From positions 368,713 to 432,712 of the forward strand of contig NZ_QZXA01000007.1 in assembly GCF_003601985.1 (NCBI RefSeq): 64,000 nt of DNA, written 5' to 3'. Every line of letters begins with the position of its first letter. Position 1 is the first letter of the stretch. This DNA comes from Mesorhizobium jarvisii. GTDB lineage: Bacteria; Pseudomonadota; Alphaproteobacteria; Rhizobiales; Rhizobiaceae. This document shows positions 8,601 to 16,627 of the stretch, in pieces. The notes under the pieces are model-generated. The model saw only the letters and a list, made by a program, of their open reading frames with translations, was not told the DNA's origin and made no database searches. The position numbers were made by a program, and so were the translations under genes.

Positions 8601-9500
8601 ATGTCGAGCACCGAAGAATTTGGCGACTTCTTCTACGCCGCGCCTGACGGGCTGAGACTTCATGCCCGCGTCTATGGCGAAGCGAAGTCCGGACATTGGC
8701 CGGTCATCTGCCTGCCTGGCTTGACCCGCAACGCACGGGATTTTCATGAGCTGGCACTTTATCTTTCGATGCGATCGCCGGTACCGCGCCAAGTGGTTGC
8801 GTTCGACTATCGCGGACGCGGACAGTCGGCCTACGATCCCGATGTCAGCCACTACAATGTCGGCGTCGAGGCCAGCGACATCCTTGCCGGGCTGGCCGCG
8901 CTTGGCATTGAAGGGGCGGTCTTCATCGGCACCTCCCGCGGCGGACTGATCATCCATGTGCTTGGCGCGCTGCGGCCGGCCGTGCTGAAAGCCATTGTTC
9001 TCAACGACATCGGGCCGGTGATCGAGCCGGCCGGCCTCGCCCACATCCAGTCCTATCTCGAACGCGCACCGAGGCCGAAAACCTTCCCCGAGGCGATGGA
9101 TGCCCAGCGCAGCGTTCACGGCAAGGATTTTTCCAAGCTCAGCGACGCCGACTGGAGGCGGATGGTGGGAGCGCTCTACCGCGAGACGGCTCAAGGGCTG
9201 TTGCCGGATTTTGATCCGAAACTGGTCGATACGGTCGCCAATCTCGACCTGTCACAGCCATTGCCGGCGCTGTGGCCGCAGTTCGAGGCGTTGGCCGCCA
9301 TTCCCCTGCTCGCCATACGTGGCGCCAATTCGAAATTGCTGTCGGCTGAAACGCTGGACGGGATGCGAAAGCGTCATCCGATGATGGAAGCGATGACGAT
9401 CGACGGCCAGGGCCACGCGCCGTTCCTTGAAACCGGCAGCCTCCCCAGCGATATAGCGACCTTCCTTGATCGGGCCGAGCGCGGGCGTCAAACGAAGTAG
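8601..9500 (+). CDS. Alpha/beta hydrolase
   Basis: The 299-residue protein is one alpha/beta-hydrolase fold. The nucleophile elbow GTSRGG puts the serine at 112; CLPGLTRNARDF gives the oxyanion region, AFDYRGRGQSAYD is the usual strand-4 motif, and GQGHAP near the end supplies His272. The family includes esterases, epoxide hydrolases and C-C hydrolases; the substrate cannot be assigned. It converges on the integrase gene. Confidence 0.88.
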   Translation: MSSTEEFGDFFYAAPDGLRLHARVYGEAKSGHWPVICLPGLTRNARDFHELALYLSMRSPVPRQVVAFDYRGRGQSAYDPDVSHYNVGVEASDILAGLAALGIEGAVFIGTSRGGLIIHVLGALRPAVLKAIVLNDIGPVIEPAGLAHIQSYLERAPRPKTFPEAMDAQRSVHGKDFSKLSDADWRRMVGALYRETAQGLLPDFDPKLVDTVANLDLSQPLPALWPQFEALAAIPLLAIRGANSKLLSAETLDGMRKRHPMMEAMTIDGQGHAPFLETGSLPSDIATFLDRAERGRQTK

Positions 9501-9501
9501 A

Positions 9502-9527
9502 CCCCAAGACCAGACCTGGTCCTGGGG
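9502..9527 (+). terminator. Hairpin after the hydrolase gene
   Basis: CCCCAAGACCAG and CTGGTCCTGGGG form a 12-bp stem with one A-C mismatch and a two-base centre, immediately after the hydrolase stop. There is no T-run, so it is either a weak terminator or a transcript-end stabiliser. Confidence 0.45.
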
Positions 9528-9570
9528 CCGCCATGACAGTATATGCAGGCCTTAGGAACTGTTTGGGGAA

Positions 9571-10647
9571 CTATTTGACCTTCGAGCTTTTCCCGGACGC
9601 TTTGGCTGGCTTCGCTGCGCCCGCCTCGCTCGTCTTGCCCCGCTTTGGCGCGGAAGCCGCGGTCAATGGTGACGAGAACACAGAGCTTTCGGCGTCGCGC
9701 GCCGACTCTTCGCTTCGCGGCGTTTCGAGCACCACAACGCAGCCGTCGAGATCATTGGTGGCCAGATGCGCGTAGCGCATGGTCATCGACAAGGTCTGAT
9801 GGCCGAGCCACATCTGCACGCGCCTGATGTCTATGCCGCCCTGGACAAGACGCGAAGCACAGGTGTGGCGCAGGATGTGCGGCACGACCTGATCGTCGGC
9901 ACCAAGACCGACTTCAGCCTTAGCCTCGTTCCAAATGGCACGATATTGCGCCTGGCTAAGCTTGGTGAACGGACCTTTGGGCCGGCGGCCCTCGGTCGGA
10001 GGCAGCTTGATCACTTCCTTGACACGCTCGGTCATCGGAATGGTGCGGCTGCGGCCGGATTTGGTGATCCAGAAGGAGACGCGATGTTCCTGGATGTCGT
10101 TCCAGATCAGTCCGAGCGCCTCGCCAAGACGGCATCCAGTGTCGACCAGGAAGACGGAAAGCCTGTAGGCATCCTCGCTGCGGCTTCTGATGGCAGCAAA
10201 CAGCCTTGCCTCTTCCTCCCTCTCGAGGAAGCGAATCCGTCCCGCCCGCTCCTTCTGGCGGCGGAACTCGGGCAGACTGTGGATATCTCCCATCTTGTAA
10301 GCCTTGCGCAGCAGTTTGCTAAGGGCAGCCATCTTTCGATTGATGGTTGCGTTGCTGTTGCCGCGCTGGCGCAATGTGCCGATAAGGTTGTCAAGGGTAC
10401 TCTGGTCAAAGGCGCTGAAACACTCCCCAAGGAGGATCTCGTCTATCTCGCCGATGAAAGAGCTGACATTGTATTTATGCCGCCCATCATCCCACAGTAT
10501 GTCTCGATAGGCTGAAAAAAGCTCTCCGACTCGGTACGACTTTACTTCTCTTATCTTGTTGTAAGTGTACTTAATCTTTGAATTCTGAGAAGAAAACATC
10601 GAAAACGGATCCGGGGGGCTACCCTCTTGAATCGCTTCGTTGGTCAT
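9571..10647 (-). CDS. Tyrosine recombinase / phage-type integrase
   Basis: The 358-residue protein has an N-terminal SAM-like core-binding region (about 38-120) and a catalytic domain with all active residues visible: Arg173 (TGCRLGEALGL), Lys196 (TKSGRS), His257 and Arg260 (HILRHTCAS), His283 (GHQT) and Tyr292 (MRYAHL). A basic Lys/Ala-rich tail of about 45 residues follows. ATG at 10647 has GGGGGTGAG upstream; a GTG four codons earlier is the alternative. The 5' half is visibly poorer in G+C than neighbouring genes. No excisionase, phage genes or paired attachment sites are seen, so it looks like a solitary acquired integrase, apparently intact. Confidence 0.92.
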   Translation of the reverse strand: MTNEAIQEGSPPDPFSMFSSQNSKIKYTYNKIREVKSYRVGELFSAYRDILWDDGRHKYNVSSFIGEIDEILLGECFSAFDQSTLDNLIGTLRQRGNSNATINRKMAALSKLLRKAYKMGDIHSLPEFRRQKERAGRIRFLEREEEARLFAAIRSRSEDAYRLSVFLVDTGCRLGEALGLIWNDIQEHRVSFWITKSGRSRTIPMTERVKEVIKLPPTEGRRPKGPFTKLSQAQYRAIWNEAKAEVGLGADDQVVPHILRHTCASRLVQGGIDIRRVQMWLGHQTLSMTMRYAHLATNDLDGCVVVLETPRSEESARDAESSVFSSPLTAASAPKRGKTSEAGAAKPAKASGKSSKVK

Positions 10648-10834
10648 AATTCGTCTCACCCCCGAGTGGATAGATCAGCCCTATCCGCTTGGAAGCGTCC
10701 TTTCAAGAGATTTAATCACGCGGTTGTGATCTCATCCGCCCATCTGCGAATCCCACGAAATCACTCTGCGGACTTGTTCAGCTACCGATTCCCCCTCTTC
10801 CTTCGTTTGCGTTGACCCAGTCACGAAACAAAAA

Positions 10835-10862
10835 CAGCCCGGGCGTTTGTGCGCCCGGGCTG
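10835..10862 (-). terminator. Rho-independent terminator of the minus-strand porin
   Basis: CAGCCCGGGCG and its complement form an 11-bp stem around a short loop. Read on the minus strand the hairpin is followed by a T-run (GTTTTTG), as expected just downstream of the porin stop codon at 10888. Confidence 0.85.
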
Positions 10863-10887
10863 GATTTCACCTGTAAGGAACCAGCCC

Positions 10888-11976
10888 TTAGAACGAGCGC
10901 TGGAAGCGGAGCATACCGCCGATGCCATCGAACTTGCCATGCCAGTCGCTGGCGGACGCGTTGATGTAGTCAACTTCGCCGGTAACCGTGAAGCCGGGAA
11001 CGATGTCATATGCAATGTTGGCTGCGAGGCCGAACTTCTTGCCATCGTCATAGGAGGCCTGCACGTTGAACGAGGTTTTCTCGTTGAACTTGTAGCTACC
11101 ACCACCCCAGACTGCCCAGCTGCCGTCCCACAGCTTGAAGAAGTTGTGGCCCGTGTTCAGCTCCGTGACGTCGTCCTTGTTTCCGAAGCCAGCCATCAAG
11201 AACAGCGACAGTTCGTTGGTGGCGTTCACGTCCAAGCGAGCCTTGCCGGCCCATGCTTCGTAGTTGCTGTCGTAAGCGGCAACCGCGGTGATCGCACCCC
11301 AGCCCTGCGTCCACTTCACGCCACCGACGACGTGCGGAACATAGCTGTCGATCGTGTTGGCGCCAGCGCCTTCTTCGAGCGAGACAACGGCCGAGAAGCC
11401 GTTGCCAGCGTCGAAATAGTACTGGACGACGTTGGTGTCGAACGAGCCGTACGGGACAAGCGTATCCTGGATGACGTTGCCGGCGTAGCCGATGAACGTA
11501 TCGAAGGCCGATTCGTCCTTACCGACGCGGAGACCACCGAGCTGGATCCAGGCGAAGTTCAGAGAGACGCCCTTGTTGAAGGCCTCATTGCTCAAGGCGG
11601 TGTTGCCGAAGTTGAAACGGGTCTCGGTGTAGGTCTTCAACGTGCCGAGTTCGGTTTCCTGGCCGGTCCAGGTCTTCAGCGTGAAGCGCGCGTTCTTCTG
11701 CCAAGTGTGATTGATGCTGCCGTCCTGATGATCAACGGCGAGCGCACCATCGAACGATTCGACGTCGCCGCCGCCGATGTCATAGCGCACATAGCCGCCG
11801 ATGCGCAGGCAGGTTTCGGTGCCGGGGATGTAGAAGTAGCCAGCGCCGTAGACGTCGCAAATCTTGACGTATTCAGCGGGTTCCGGCTCGGCGACGACGA
11901 CGGCGTCGGCGGCGCGCGCACCGGAAACTGCGATCAGGGCCGCAGCGGAGCCGAGAAGAAGGCTCTTGATGTTCAT
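10888..11976 (-). CDS. Outer-membrane porin (RopA/Omp2b type), copy 2
   Basis: The 362-residue protein begins with the signal peptide MNIKSLLLGSAAALIAVSG ending at ARA, followed by the mature start ADAVVVAEPEPAEYVKICD. The family motif GAGYFYIPGTETCLRIGGYV follows, and the chain ends in FQRSF, the terminal aromatic residue needed for outer-membrane assembly. These trimeric porins allow passive uptake of small solutes. The first 120 or so codons are almost identical to the plus-strand porin at 12833-14020; later regions, probably surface loops, differ, and this copy is 33 residues shorter. The start is at MNIKS, behind GGAGG. Confidence 0.93.
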   Translation of the reverse strand: MNIKSLLLGSAAALIAVSGARAADAVVVAEPEPAEYVKICDVYGAGYFYIPGTETCLRIGGYVRYDIGGGDVESFDGALAVDHQDGSINHTWQKNARFTLKTWTGQETELGTLKTYTETRFNFGNTALSNEAFNKGVSLNFAWIQLGGLRVGKDESAFDTFIGYAGNVIQDTLVPYGSFDTNVVQYYFDAGNGFSAVVSLEEGAGANTIDSYVPHVVGGVKWTQGWGAITAVAAYDSNYEAWAGKARLDVNATNELSLFLMAGFGNKDDVTELNTGHNFFKLWDGSWAVWGGGSYKFNEKTSFNVQASYDDGKKFGLAANIAYDIVPGFTVTGEVDYINASASDWHGKFDGIGGMLRFQRSF

Positions 11977-11993
11977 TTTCTGACCTCCAGTCA
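11622..11993. repeat. Left arm of a ~372-bp inverted repeat
   Basis: This arm covers the leader and first ~118 codons of the minus-strand porin and is complementary to 12816-13187. Comparing base by base I find only a handful of mismatches until about 11640, then divergence begins. About 820 bp including tRNA-Ser lie between the arms. Confidence 0.85.
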
Positions 11994-11995
11994 AA
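11977..11995 (-). promoter_or_regulatory. RBS-enclosing hairpin of porin copy 2
   Basis: On the minus strand TTTTGAC and GTCAGAA flank TGGAG, so the Shine-Dalgarno bases GGAGG lie in loop and stem. One arm base differs from the plus-strand copy, weakening the stem. It lies one base before the ATG. Confidence 0.55.
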
Positions 11996-12447
11996 AGTTA
12001 AAAAACGGGTCTGGGTATTCTTTGCTGAAGGACAGCGTTCCCTGCCCCATCCCCACTACCGAAAAAGATGCGCACCGCGCCGCTCCTTCGAACCCGACAT
12101 TACCCATGAGGCGGCGGCGTTCAACAACGATCGTACCGGCGAAAGGGCAGTTTGGCTGCTATCCCCCAGCGTTGTTGCACAAATGACACGATTTGGCCTC
12201 ACTCAGAAAGCTCTCGTTAACCATCAGGCCCGCCGCAAGCGCTTATTTCCAGCCGAATCCGACGACCGGCTGGCGGAATCAAGGCAAGGCCGCGAGTCAT
12301 TAGCCAGGGATTTGCCGCAGAACCGCCTAAACCAGGAAAGGCGGGCTTCGGTGCGCCTCTTATTTTCCATATTATGATTTCTTTTTCGGAGATAATGGCT
12401 GGGGCTTGTTGATTGTGCCGGCGCTTTTCTTTATCCAGCGGCGCAAC
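11996..12447. other. Intergenic stretch between porin copy 2 and tRNA-Ser
   Basis: The 450 bases should carry the promoters of the minus-strand porin and of the tRNA gene. No gene-like frame is visible. I could not identify a convincing promoter consensus by eye. Confidence 0.4.
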
Positions 12448-12538
12448 GGAGAGGTGGCCGAGTGGTCGAAGGCGCTCCCCTGCTAAGGGAGTAGAGGTCA
12501 AAAGCTTCTCGTGGGTTCGAATCCCATCCTCTCCGCCA
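12448..12538 (+). tRNA. tRNA-Ser(GCU)
   Basis: The acceptor arms GGAGAGG and CCTCTCC pair, the D-arm reads TGGCCGAGTGG, the anticodon loop is CTGCTAA with anticodon GCT, a long class II variable arm follows, and the T-arm holds GGTTCGAATCCC. The CCA end is encoded at 12536-12538. The total of 91 bases is usual for tRNA-Ser. It decodes AGC and AGU. It lies in the spacer of the porin inverted repeat. Confidence 0.96.
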
Positions 12539-12812
12539 TCCTGCTTCGCGCTGTGCGCTTCGAATCGCATCAACCAGGCCATGTGACGTCGACCAAGGGT
12601 CATCTGCCTGTCGTCTTGAAGGCGTGTATTGCGGTCGAAGCGGAGGCCAATGCACGGCAGCTGAAGCGGCATTTCAAGACCGGATCAGGCAAGGCTTTTG
12701 CGAGCAAGCGATTTTGGCGAACTGCGTCCCACCGACGGCCCATGATGCTATCTATCTGAGATAAAAAGAAAAACGGCCATTCGATCCGTTTTTCGCCGAC
12801 CTCTACTCCCGA

Positions 12813-12831
12813 TTCTGACTGGAGGTCAGAA
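12813..12831 (+). promoter_or_regulatory. RBS-enclosing hairpin of porin copy 1
   Basis: TTCTGAC (12813-12819) and GTCAGAA (12825-12831) are a perfect 7-bp inverted repeat around TGGAG. The Shine-Dalgarno sequence GGAGG (12821-12825) spans the loop and the stem foot, seven bases before the ATG at 12833. Folding would restrict ribosome access. Confidence 0.6.
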
Positions 12832-13187
12832 AATGAACATCAAGAGCCTTCTTCTCGGCTCCGCTGCGGCCCTGATCGCAGTTTCCGGTGCGCGCGCCGC
12901 CGACGCCGTCGTCGTCGCCGAGCCGGAACCCGCTGAATACGTCAAGATTTGCGACGTCTACGGCGCTGGCTACTTCTACATCCCCGGCACCGAAACCTGC
13001 CTGCGCATCGGCGGCTATGTCCGCGAAGACATCGGAGGCGGCGACGTCGAATCGTTCGATGGTGCGCTCGCCGTTGATCATCAGGACGGCAGCATCAATC
13101 ACACTTGGCAGAAGAACGCGCGCTTCACGCTGAAGACCTGGACCGGTCAGGAAACCGAACTCGGTACGTTGAAGACCTACACCGAGT
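12816..13187. repeat. Right arm of the ~372-bp inverted repeat
   Basis: This arm is the partner of 11622-11993 and contains the leader and first ~118 codons of the plus-strand porin. The near identity of synonymous positions points to recent duplication or continuing gene conversion. Confidence 0.85.
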
Positions 13188-14020
13188 ATCGCATGAACTT
13201 CGGCAACAACTATGGCGACTATGGCAGCTCAACGCTCGCGGGCGGAACTGAGCCAAATCCCAACGCCGGCACCGCCGGCTGGCGGGCTGGTAACAAGAGC
13301 AGCGCCCTTGAATTCGCCTGGATCCAGCTCGGCGGTCTGCGCGTCGGTGCTGACGAATCGGCCTTCGATACGTTCATCGGCTACGCCGGCAACGTCATCA
13401 ACGACACGATCGTCCCCTATGGCGGTTTCCAGACCAACGTCATCCAGTACTACTTCGACGCCGGCAATGGCCTGTCGGCCGTGGTCTCGCTCGAAGAAGG
13501 CTCAGGTTCCGATACAATCGACAGCTATGTTCCGCATGTCGTCGGCGGCTTGAAGTGGACGCAGGGCTGGGGCGCCATCACCGGCGTTGTCGCCTATGAC
13601 AGCAACTACGAAGAAGTCGCCGGCAAGGTTCGCCTGGACGTCAACGTGTCCAACGAACTGTCGCTGTTCGCCATGGTCGGCTACGGTTCGGACAACAACC
13701 TCAACGACCCAACCAATAACATCGACGCGCTCGGCCGCGGCTTCTACAAGCTGTGGGGCGGCAACTGGGCAGTGTGGGGCGGCGGCACCTACAAGTTCAA
13801 CGAGAAGACCTCGTTCAACCTTCAGGCCTCGTATGACGACTGGAAAGACATCGGCCTCGCGGCAAACGTCGCCTACACCGTCGTTCCCGGCTTCACGATC
13901 ACAGCGGAAGCCGACTGGCAGCGTGTTGGCCAGGGCGCCATCGACAACGACTCGGTTTGGGTCAGCGCGACCAAGAAGAACAACGTTGGCGGCATCCTCC
14001 GCTTCCAGCGCGACTTCTAA
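12833..14020 (+). CDS. Outer-membrane porin (RopA/Omp2b type), copy 1
   Basis: The 395-residue protein has the same signal peptide and N-terminal constriction region as copy 2, and ends in LRFQRDF with a terminal aromatic residue. An insert of about 25 residues around 125-150 (GSSTLAGGTEPNPNAGTAG) is absent from copy 2 and looks like an extracellular loop. Roles are as for copy 2: a passive channel in the outer membrane. The gene follows tRNA-Ser by about 290 bp and has its own hairpin-enclosed ribosome-binding site and its own terminator. Confidence 0.94.
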   Translation: MNIKSLLLGSAAALIAVSGARAADAVVVAEPEPAEYVKICDVYGAGYFYIPGTETCLRIGGYVREDIGGGDVESFDGALAVDHQDGSINHTWQKNARFTLKTWTGQETELGTLKTYTEYRMNFGNNYGDYGSSTLAGGTEPNPNAGTAGWRAGNKSSALEFAWIQLGGLRVGADESAFDTFIGYAGNVINDTIVPYGGFQTNVIQYYFDAGNGLSAVVSLEEGSGSDTIDSYVPHVVGGLKWTQGWGAITGVVAYDSNYEEVAGKVRLDVNVSNELSLFAMVGYGSDNNLNDPTNNIDALGRGFYKLWGGNWAVWGGGTYKFNEKTSFNLQASYDDWKDIGLAANVAYTVVPGFTITAEADWQRVGQGAIDNDSVWVSATKKNNVGGILRFQRDF

Positions 14021-14043
14021 CCAATTTCGCCTTGTCGAAATCG

Positions 14044-14071
14044 AACCCGGCGGGCAACCGCCGGGTTTTTT
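14044..14071 (+). terminator. Rho-independent terminator of porin copy 1
   Basis: AACCCGGCGG and CCGCCGGGTT form a 10-bp stem with a four-base loop, followed directly by a run of T, 24 bases after the porin stop codon. Confidence 0.9.
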
Positions 14072-14271
14072 GTCAGCTCGTCAAAAATGCAGCCTTACTG
14101 TCACCAGGCTGAGTGCCTGTCTTTTTTGAAAGTTTGCGGGCGGCAGGAGCGGGCGGACGAAACCGGGGCAGCTCTGACAGTTTCGTTCGATGCCTCAGCC
14201 ATCTCCGTCACATGGTCGCGCTACGAGAGTCCATGTCAGTTCGGCAGCACCCGGAGAGCTTTCGTGCCCAA

Positions 14272-15936
14272 TCAAACCCCAGCCAGGTCCCCCAACGCAT
14301 CGACCAGCGGCTGGATTGCGCTTCCATAAGCCTTCCAGCGATTGACGGACGAGGTGTAGATTGGCTGGCGAACCTGCCAGCGGCTGAACGTGTTCACCGA
14401 ACCGCCCTTGTCAAAGAACCGCAAGCAGGCGTCGTCCCATGGCAGGCCCAGATGGTCTATCAGGCGGCGCGATTGCCCTTCCTGGTCGGAGACCATGTCC
14501 TCATAGCGACTGTGCAGGATTTGCCCTGGAAAAACCGTATCCCAATGACGCATAAGCCGGTGATACTCGCGATAATACAGGCCGAGTGTGTGGAGATCGG
14601 CGGCATAGCTATTGTCCTCGTTGAAACTCAGGAAATAGCATGAGAGGCAATTGTCGATGGCATCGCGGCGGCAGTGAATGATGCGCGCCTTGGGAAAAAG
14701 GAGCCTTATGAGGCCGATGAGCTCGAAATTATGAGGCAACTTGTCGACGATTCGTGAAGCTTCCGGCGATTTTTGCCTGATGTGAGTGAGATACTCTTCG
14801 GCCAGGGACTTCGACTGGTCGACAGTCATATTGAGGATCGATCCGCGCAACTCCTCCGGCGAGCGCGTCTTGGGCGCGAGCCTGTTGGTGATGCGCCGGA
14901 GTTTTGTCAGCTCGCCGGCGCCATAAGCATCGGGGTGGCTGGCACAGATCTGCTCGGTCAAAGTGGTGCCCGAACGCGGCATGCCAAGCACGAAGACCGG
15001 CACTTCGGAAGAGCTGCCATATCCTGCCTTGGCCGCCAGCATCTGCGGGCTGAACAGTTCGATCATGAAATCGACGCTGCGGCGGTAACCCTCCATGTCG
15101 AAGCGACGGGCCGAGCGTTTTGCCTGCCCGAAGTGGTCCATCGCCTCGTCATAGCGCCTGAGGTCGTTGAGCACCTTGCCAGCCGCGTAGTGGATCTGCT
15201 GTATGCTTTTCGCATCAAGCGCCGGATTGTTCAGCTCAGCCAGAATGGATTTGAATTCCGCCGGCTCTTCCGTGAATTTTCGGATGCTAACCAAGCCGTT
15301 GTAGGCAGCGGCGACATCCTGACGATGGCTGATCGCCTCGTTCATGTAACCTGTCGCATCGTCCATACGGCCGAGGCTTACTAGCGCATTGGCCAGCCCC
15401 ATTCGGACAAGAGGATGGCCACCATTGATTCTGAGCGCCTTCTCATAAAGCGGGACCGCCATATCGGCCTTGCCGAATTCGGTGTAGGCACGGCCCAGCG
15501 TGCAGAGCGCCTCGACCCAGTCGGCTTTCAAGCCGCACGCACGCTCAAAATGCCTGATCGCATCCGCATGCTCGCCGACTTTCAAATAGGTTTCGCCCAA
15601 TGCCATATGGTAGTTTGGGTTCTGAGGCGCCGCCTCCACCGCTCGCTCAAAACACCGAATGGCCATCTCGTCGTCCAGGCCGAGCGCAAAGGTTCCCAAT
15701 AGATACAAAGCGAGAGGATGCCTCGGGTTATGAGCCAATACGCGCTGACAAAGTGCCTCCGCATCCAGCAACCGATTTGCCCGATGAAGTTCGACAGCCT
15801 GCCTGAGCAGTGCGTCATCGGCCTGCGCTTGGGATCGCGAGCTTGCTTTCAGTTGGGCGATTTTCGGCTGCGGGTTTTTCGGTCCAGACGGAGTTTTCAG
15901 ATGCCTCGACCAGGCGGGCGGCAGACGATTGTTCAT
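14272..15936 (-). CDS. TPR-repeat sulfotransferase, copy 1
   Basis: The 554-residue protein has about six tetratricopeptide repeats (residues 40-275) and then a sulfotransferase domain. The 5'-phosphosulfate-binding loop VLGMPRSGTTLTEQ lies at 317-330. Further on are VDKLPHNFELIGLI and AYGSAIQPL near the C-terminus, typical of Sulfotransfer_3/TPST-like enzymes that transfer sulfate from PAPS. No signal peptide is visible. The acceptor (protein tyrosine, polysaccharide or lipid-linked sugar) is unknown. A paralogue lies upstream on the same strand at 16628-18307, and a decayed copy lies between them. Confidence 0.87.
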   Translation of the reverse strand: MNNRLPPAWSRHLKTPSGPKNPQPKIAQLKASSRSQAQADDALLRQAVELHRANRLLDAEALCQRVLAHNPRHPLALYLLGTFALGLDDEMAIRCFERAVEAAPQNPNYHMALGETYLKVGEHADAIRHFERACGLKADWVEALCTLGRAYTEFGKADMAVPLYEKALRINGGHPLVRMGLANALVSLGRMDDATGYMNEAISHRQDVAAAYNGLVSIRKFTEEPAEFKSILAELNNPALDAKSIQQIHYAAGKVLNDLRRYDEAMDHFGQAKRSARRFDMEGYRRSVDFMIELFSPQMLAAKAGYGSSSEVPVFVLGMPRSGTTLTEQICASHPDAYGAGELTKLRRITNRLAPKTRSPEELRGSILNMTVDQSKSLAEEYLTHIRQKSPEASRIVDKLPHNFELIGLIRLLFPKARIIHCRRDAIDNCLSCYFLSFNEDNSYAADLHTLGLYYREYHRLMRHWDTVFPGQILHSRYEDMVSDQEGQSRRLIDHLGLPWDDACLRFFDKGGSVNTFSRWQVRQPIYTSSVNRWKAYGSAIQPLVDALGDLAGV

Positions 15937-15957
15937 GGTCCTTCGCTAGCAAAAAAG
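15899..15957. repeat. Start-codon block shared by the sulfotransferase genes, copy 1
   Basis: About 59 bases spanning the leader, ATG and first 13 codons (MNNRLPPAWSRHLK) match 18270-18328 with only two or three mismatches, although the genes diverge strongly right after it. Confidence 0.8.
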
Positions 15958-16033
15958 GCCAACCAAATCTATAATTCTAAGCCCATTCGAAGCTTTTTTA
16001 GGTACCCAACCTTACAGGCTAGCGGCGAAGAAT

Positions 16034-16178
16034 TCAGTCAAGAGTCGCATCGTCCGCTCAGGCGAGGCAGCGAGTTCACTCTTGCTGCATTGGACAGATT
16101 TGGCTTCGGCAATTTAGGTTTCATAGCCGGGCCAGCTTTCAGGCGCTGGCAACCAAGTTGGAAGCGGACGATTGTCAT
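16034..16178 (-). pseudogene. Remnant of a third TPR-sulfotransferase N-terminus
   Basis: Read on the minus strand, ATGACAATCGTC at 16178 aligns with the ATGAACAATCGTC start of the two intact genes after a one-base deletion, and it is preceded by the same kind of leader (CTTTTTGCT). The following frame has GPAMK like the GPMK of copy 2, then a frame change leads to DDATLD and a stop, comparable with DDDTLL in copy 2. Nothing recognisable follows. I read it as a truncated, frameshifted third copy; the similarity is short and by eye. Confidence 0.5.
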
Positions 16179-16627
16179 GTTGTTTCCAGCAAAAAGCCGT
16201 TGAGGAACGTTAGATGCGCTCCGGCAAGCAAAGCGAATTCGGACGCCGCCTCTGCCAAGTGCCTGCTCGCAACTCGATCCGTAGGGACCCTTCCGTCGTG
16301 TGGATTAGGCCGCAGGCCTTCCGCGACCGCATCGATGCTATCGCTGTCGCGGGGATGCAAAGGAGATTCCTCAACAAGACTAAAGCACGGCCGCTCGAAG
16401 CGTTCAGACACTCGAACAGGCGTTAGGCATCCTGTTTTTTGGTTGCCTGCCAGAAAATCGGTCCGCGAAATTCACAACGACTATGGGCGAGATAACTTAA
16501 AGAAAACGCGACTGTCTATTCTCAAACATTTCGTAAAAGAGACTAGGCGATGAAGATCCAAAGTCCCAAGTTTCACCGTAAGATTGAGGGGGTAATGGCA
16601 TTCTCGCCACATCGCCCGCTATTGAGG
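16179..16627. other. Intergenic stretch upstream of the remnant
   Basis: The 449 bases are poorer in G+C near 16430-16620. A minus-strand frame of 78 codons (16175-16411) has no recognisable product and overlaps the remnant leader. I cannot support a gene here. Confidence 0.4.

Noticed and set aside
10849..12186. A 445-codon open frame on the plus strand
   Set aside because: It is antisense to the minus-strand porin and reads through its leader; low-complexity translation.
10742..12538. tRNA-Ser as the attachment site of the nearby integrase
   Set aside because: The only shared string I found between the integrase-proximal region and the tRNA 3' end is CGAATCCCA (about 10746), too short, and an intact porin gene lies between.
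16175..16411. A 78-codon frame on the minus strand
   Set aside because: No ribosome-binding site or family is visible, and it overlaps the leader of the sulfotransferase remnant.
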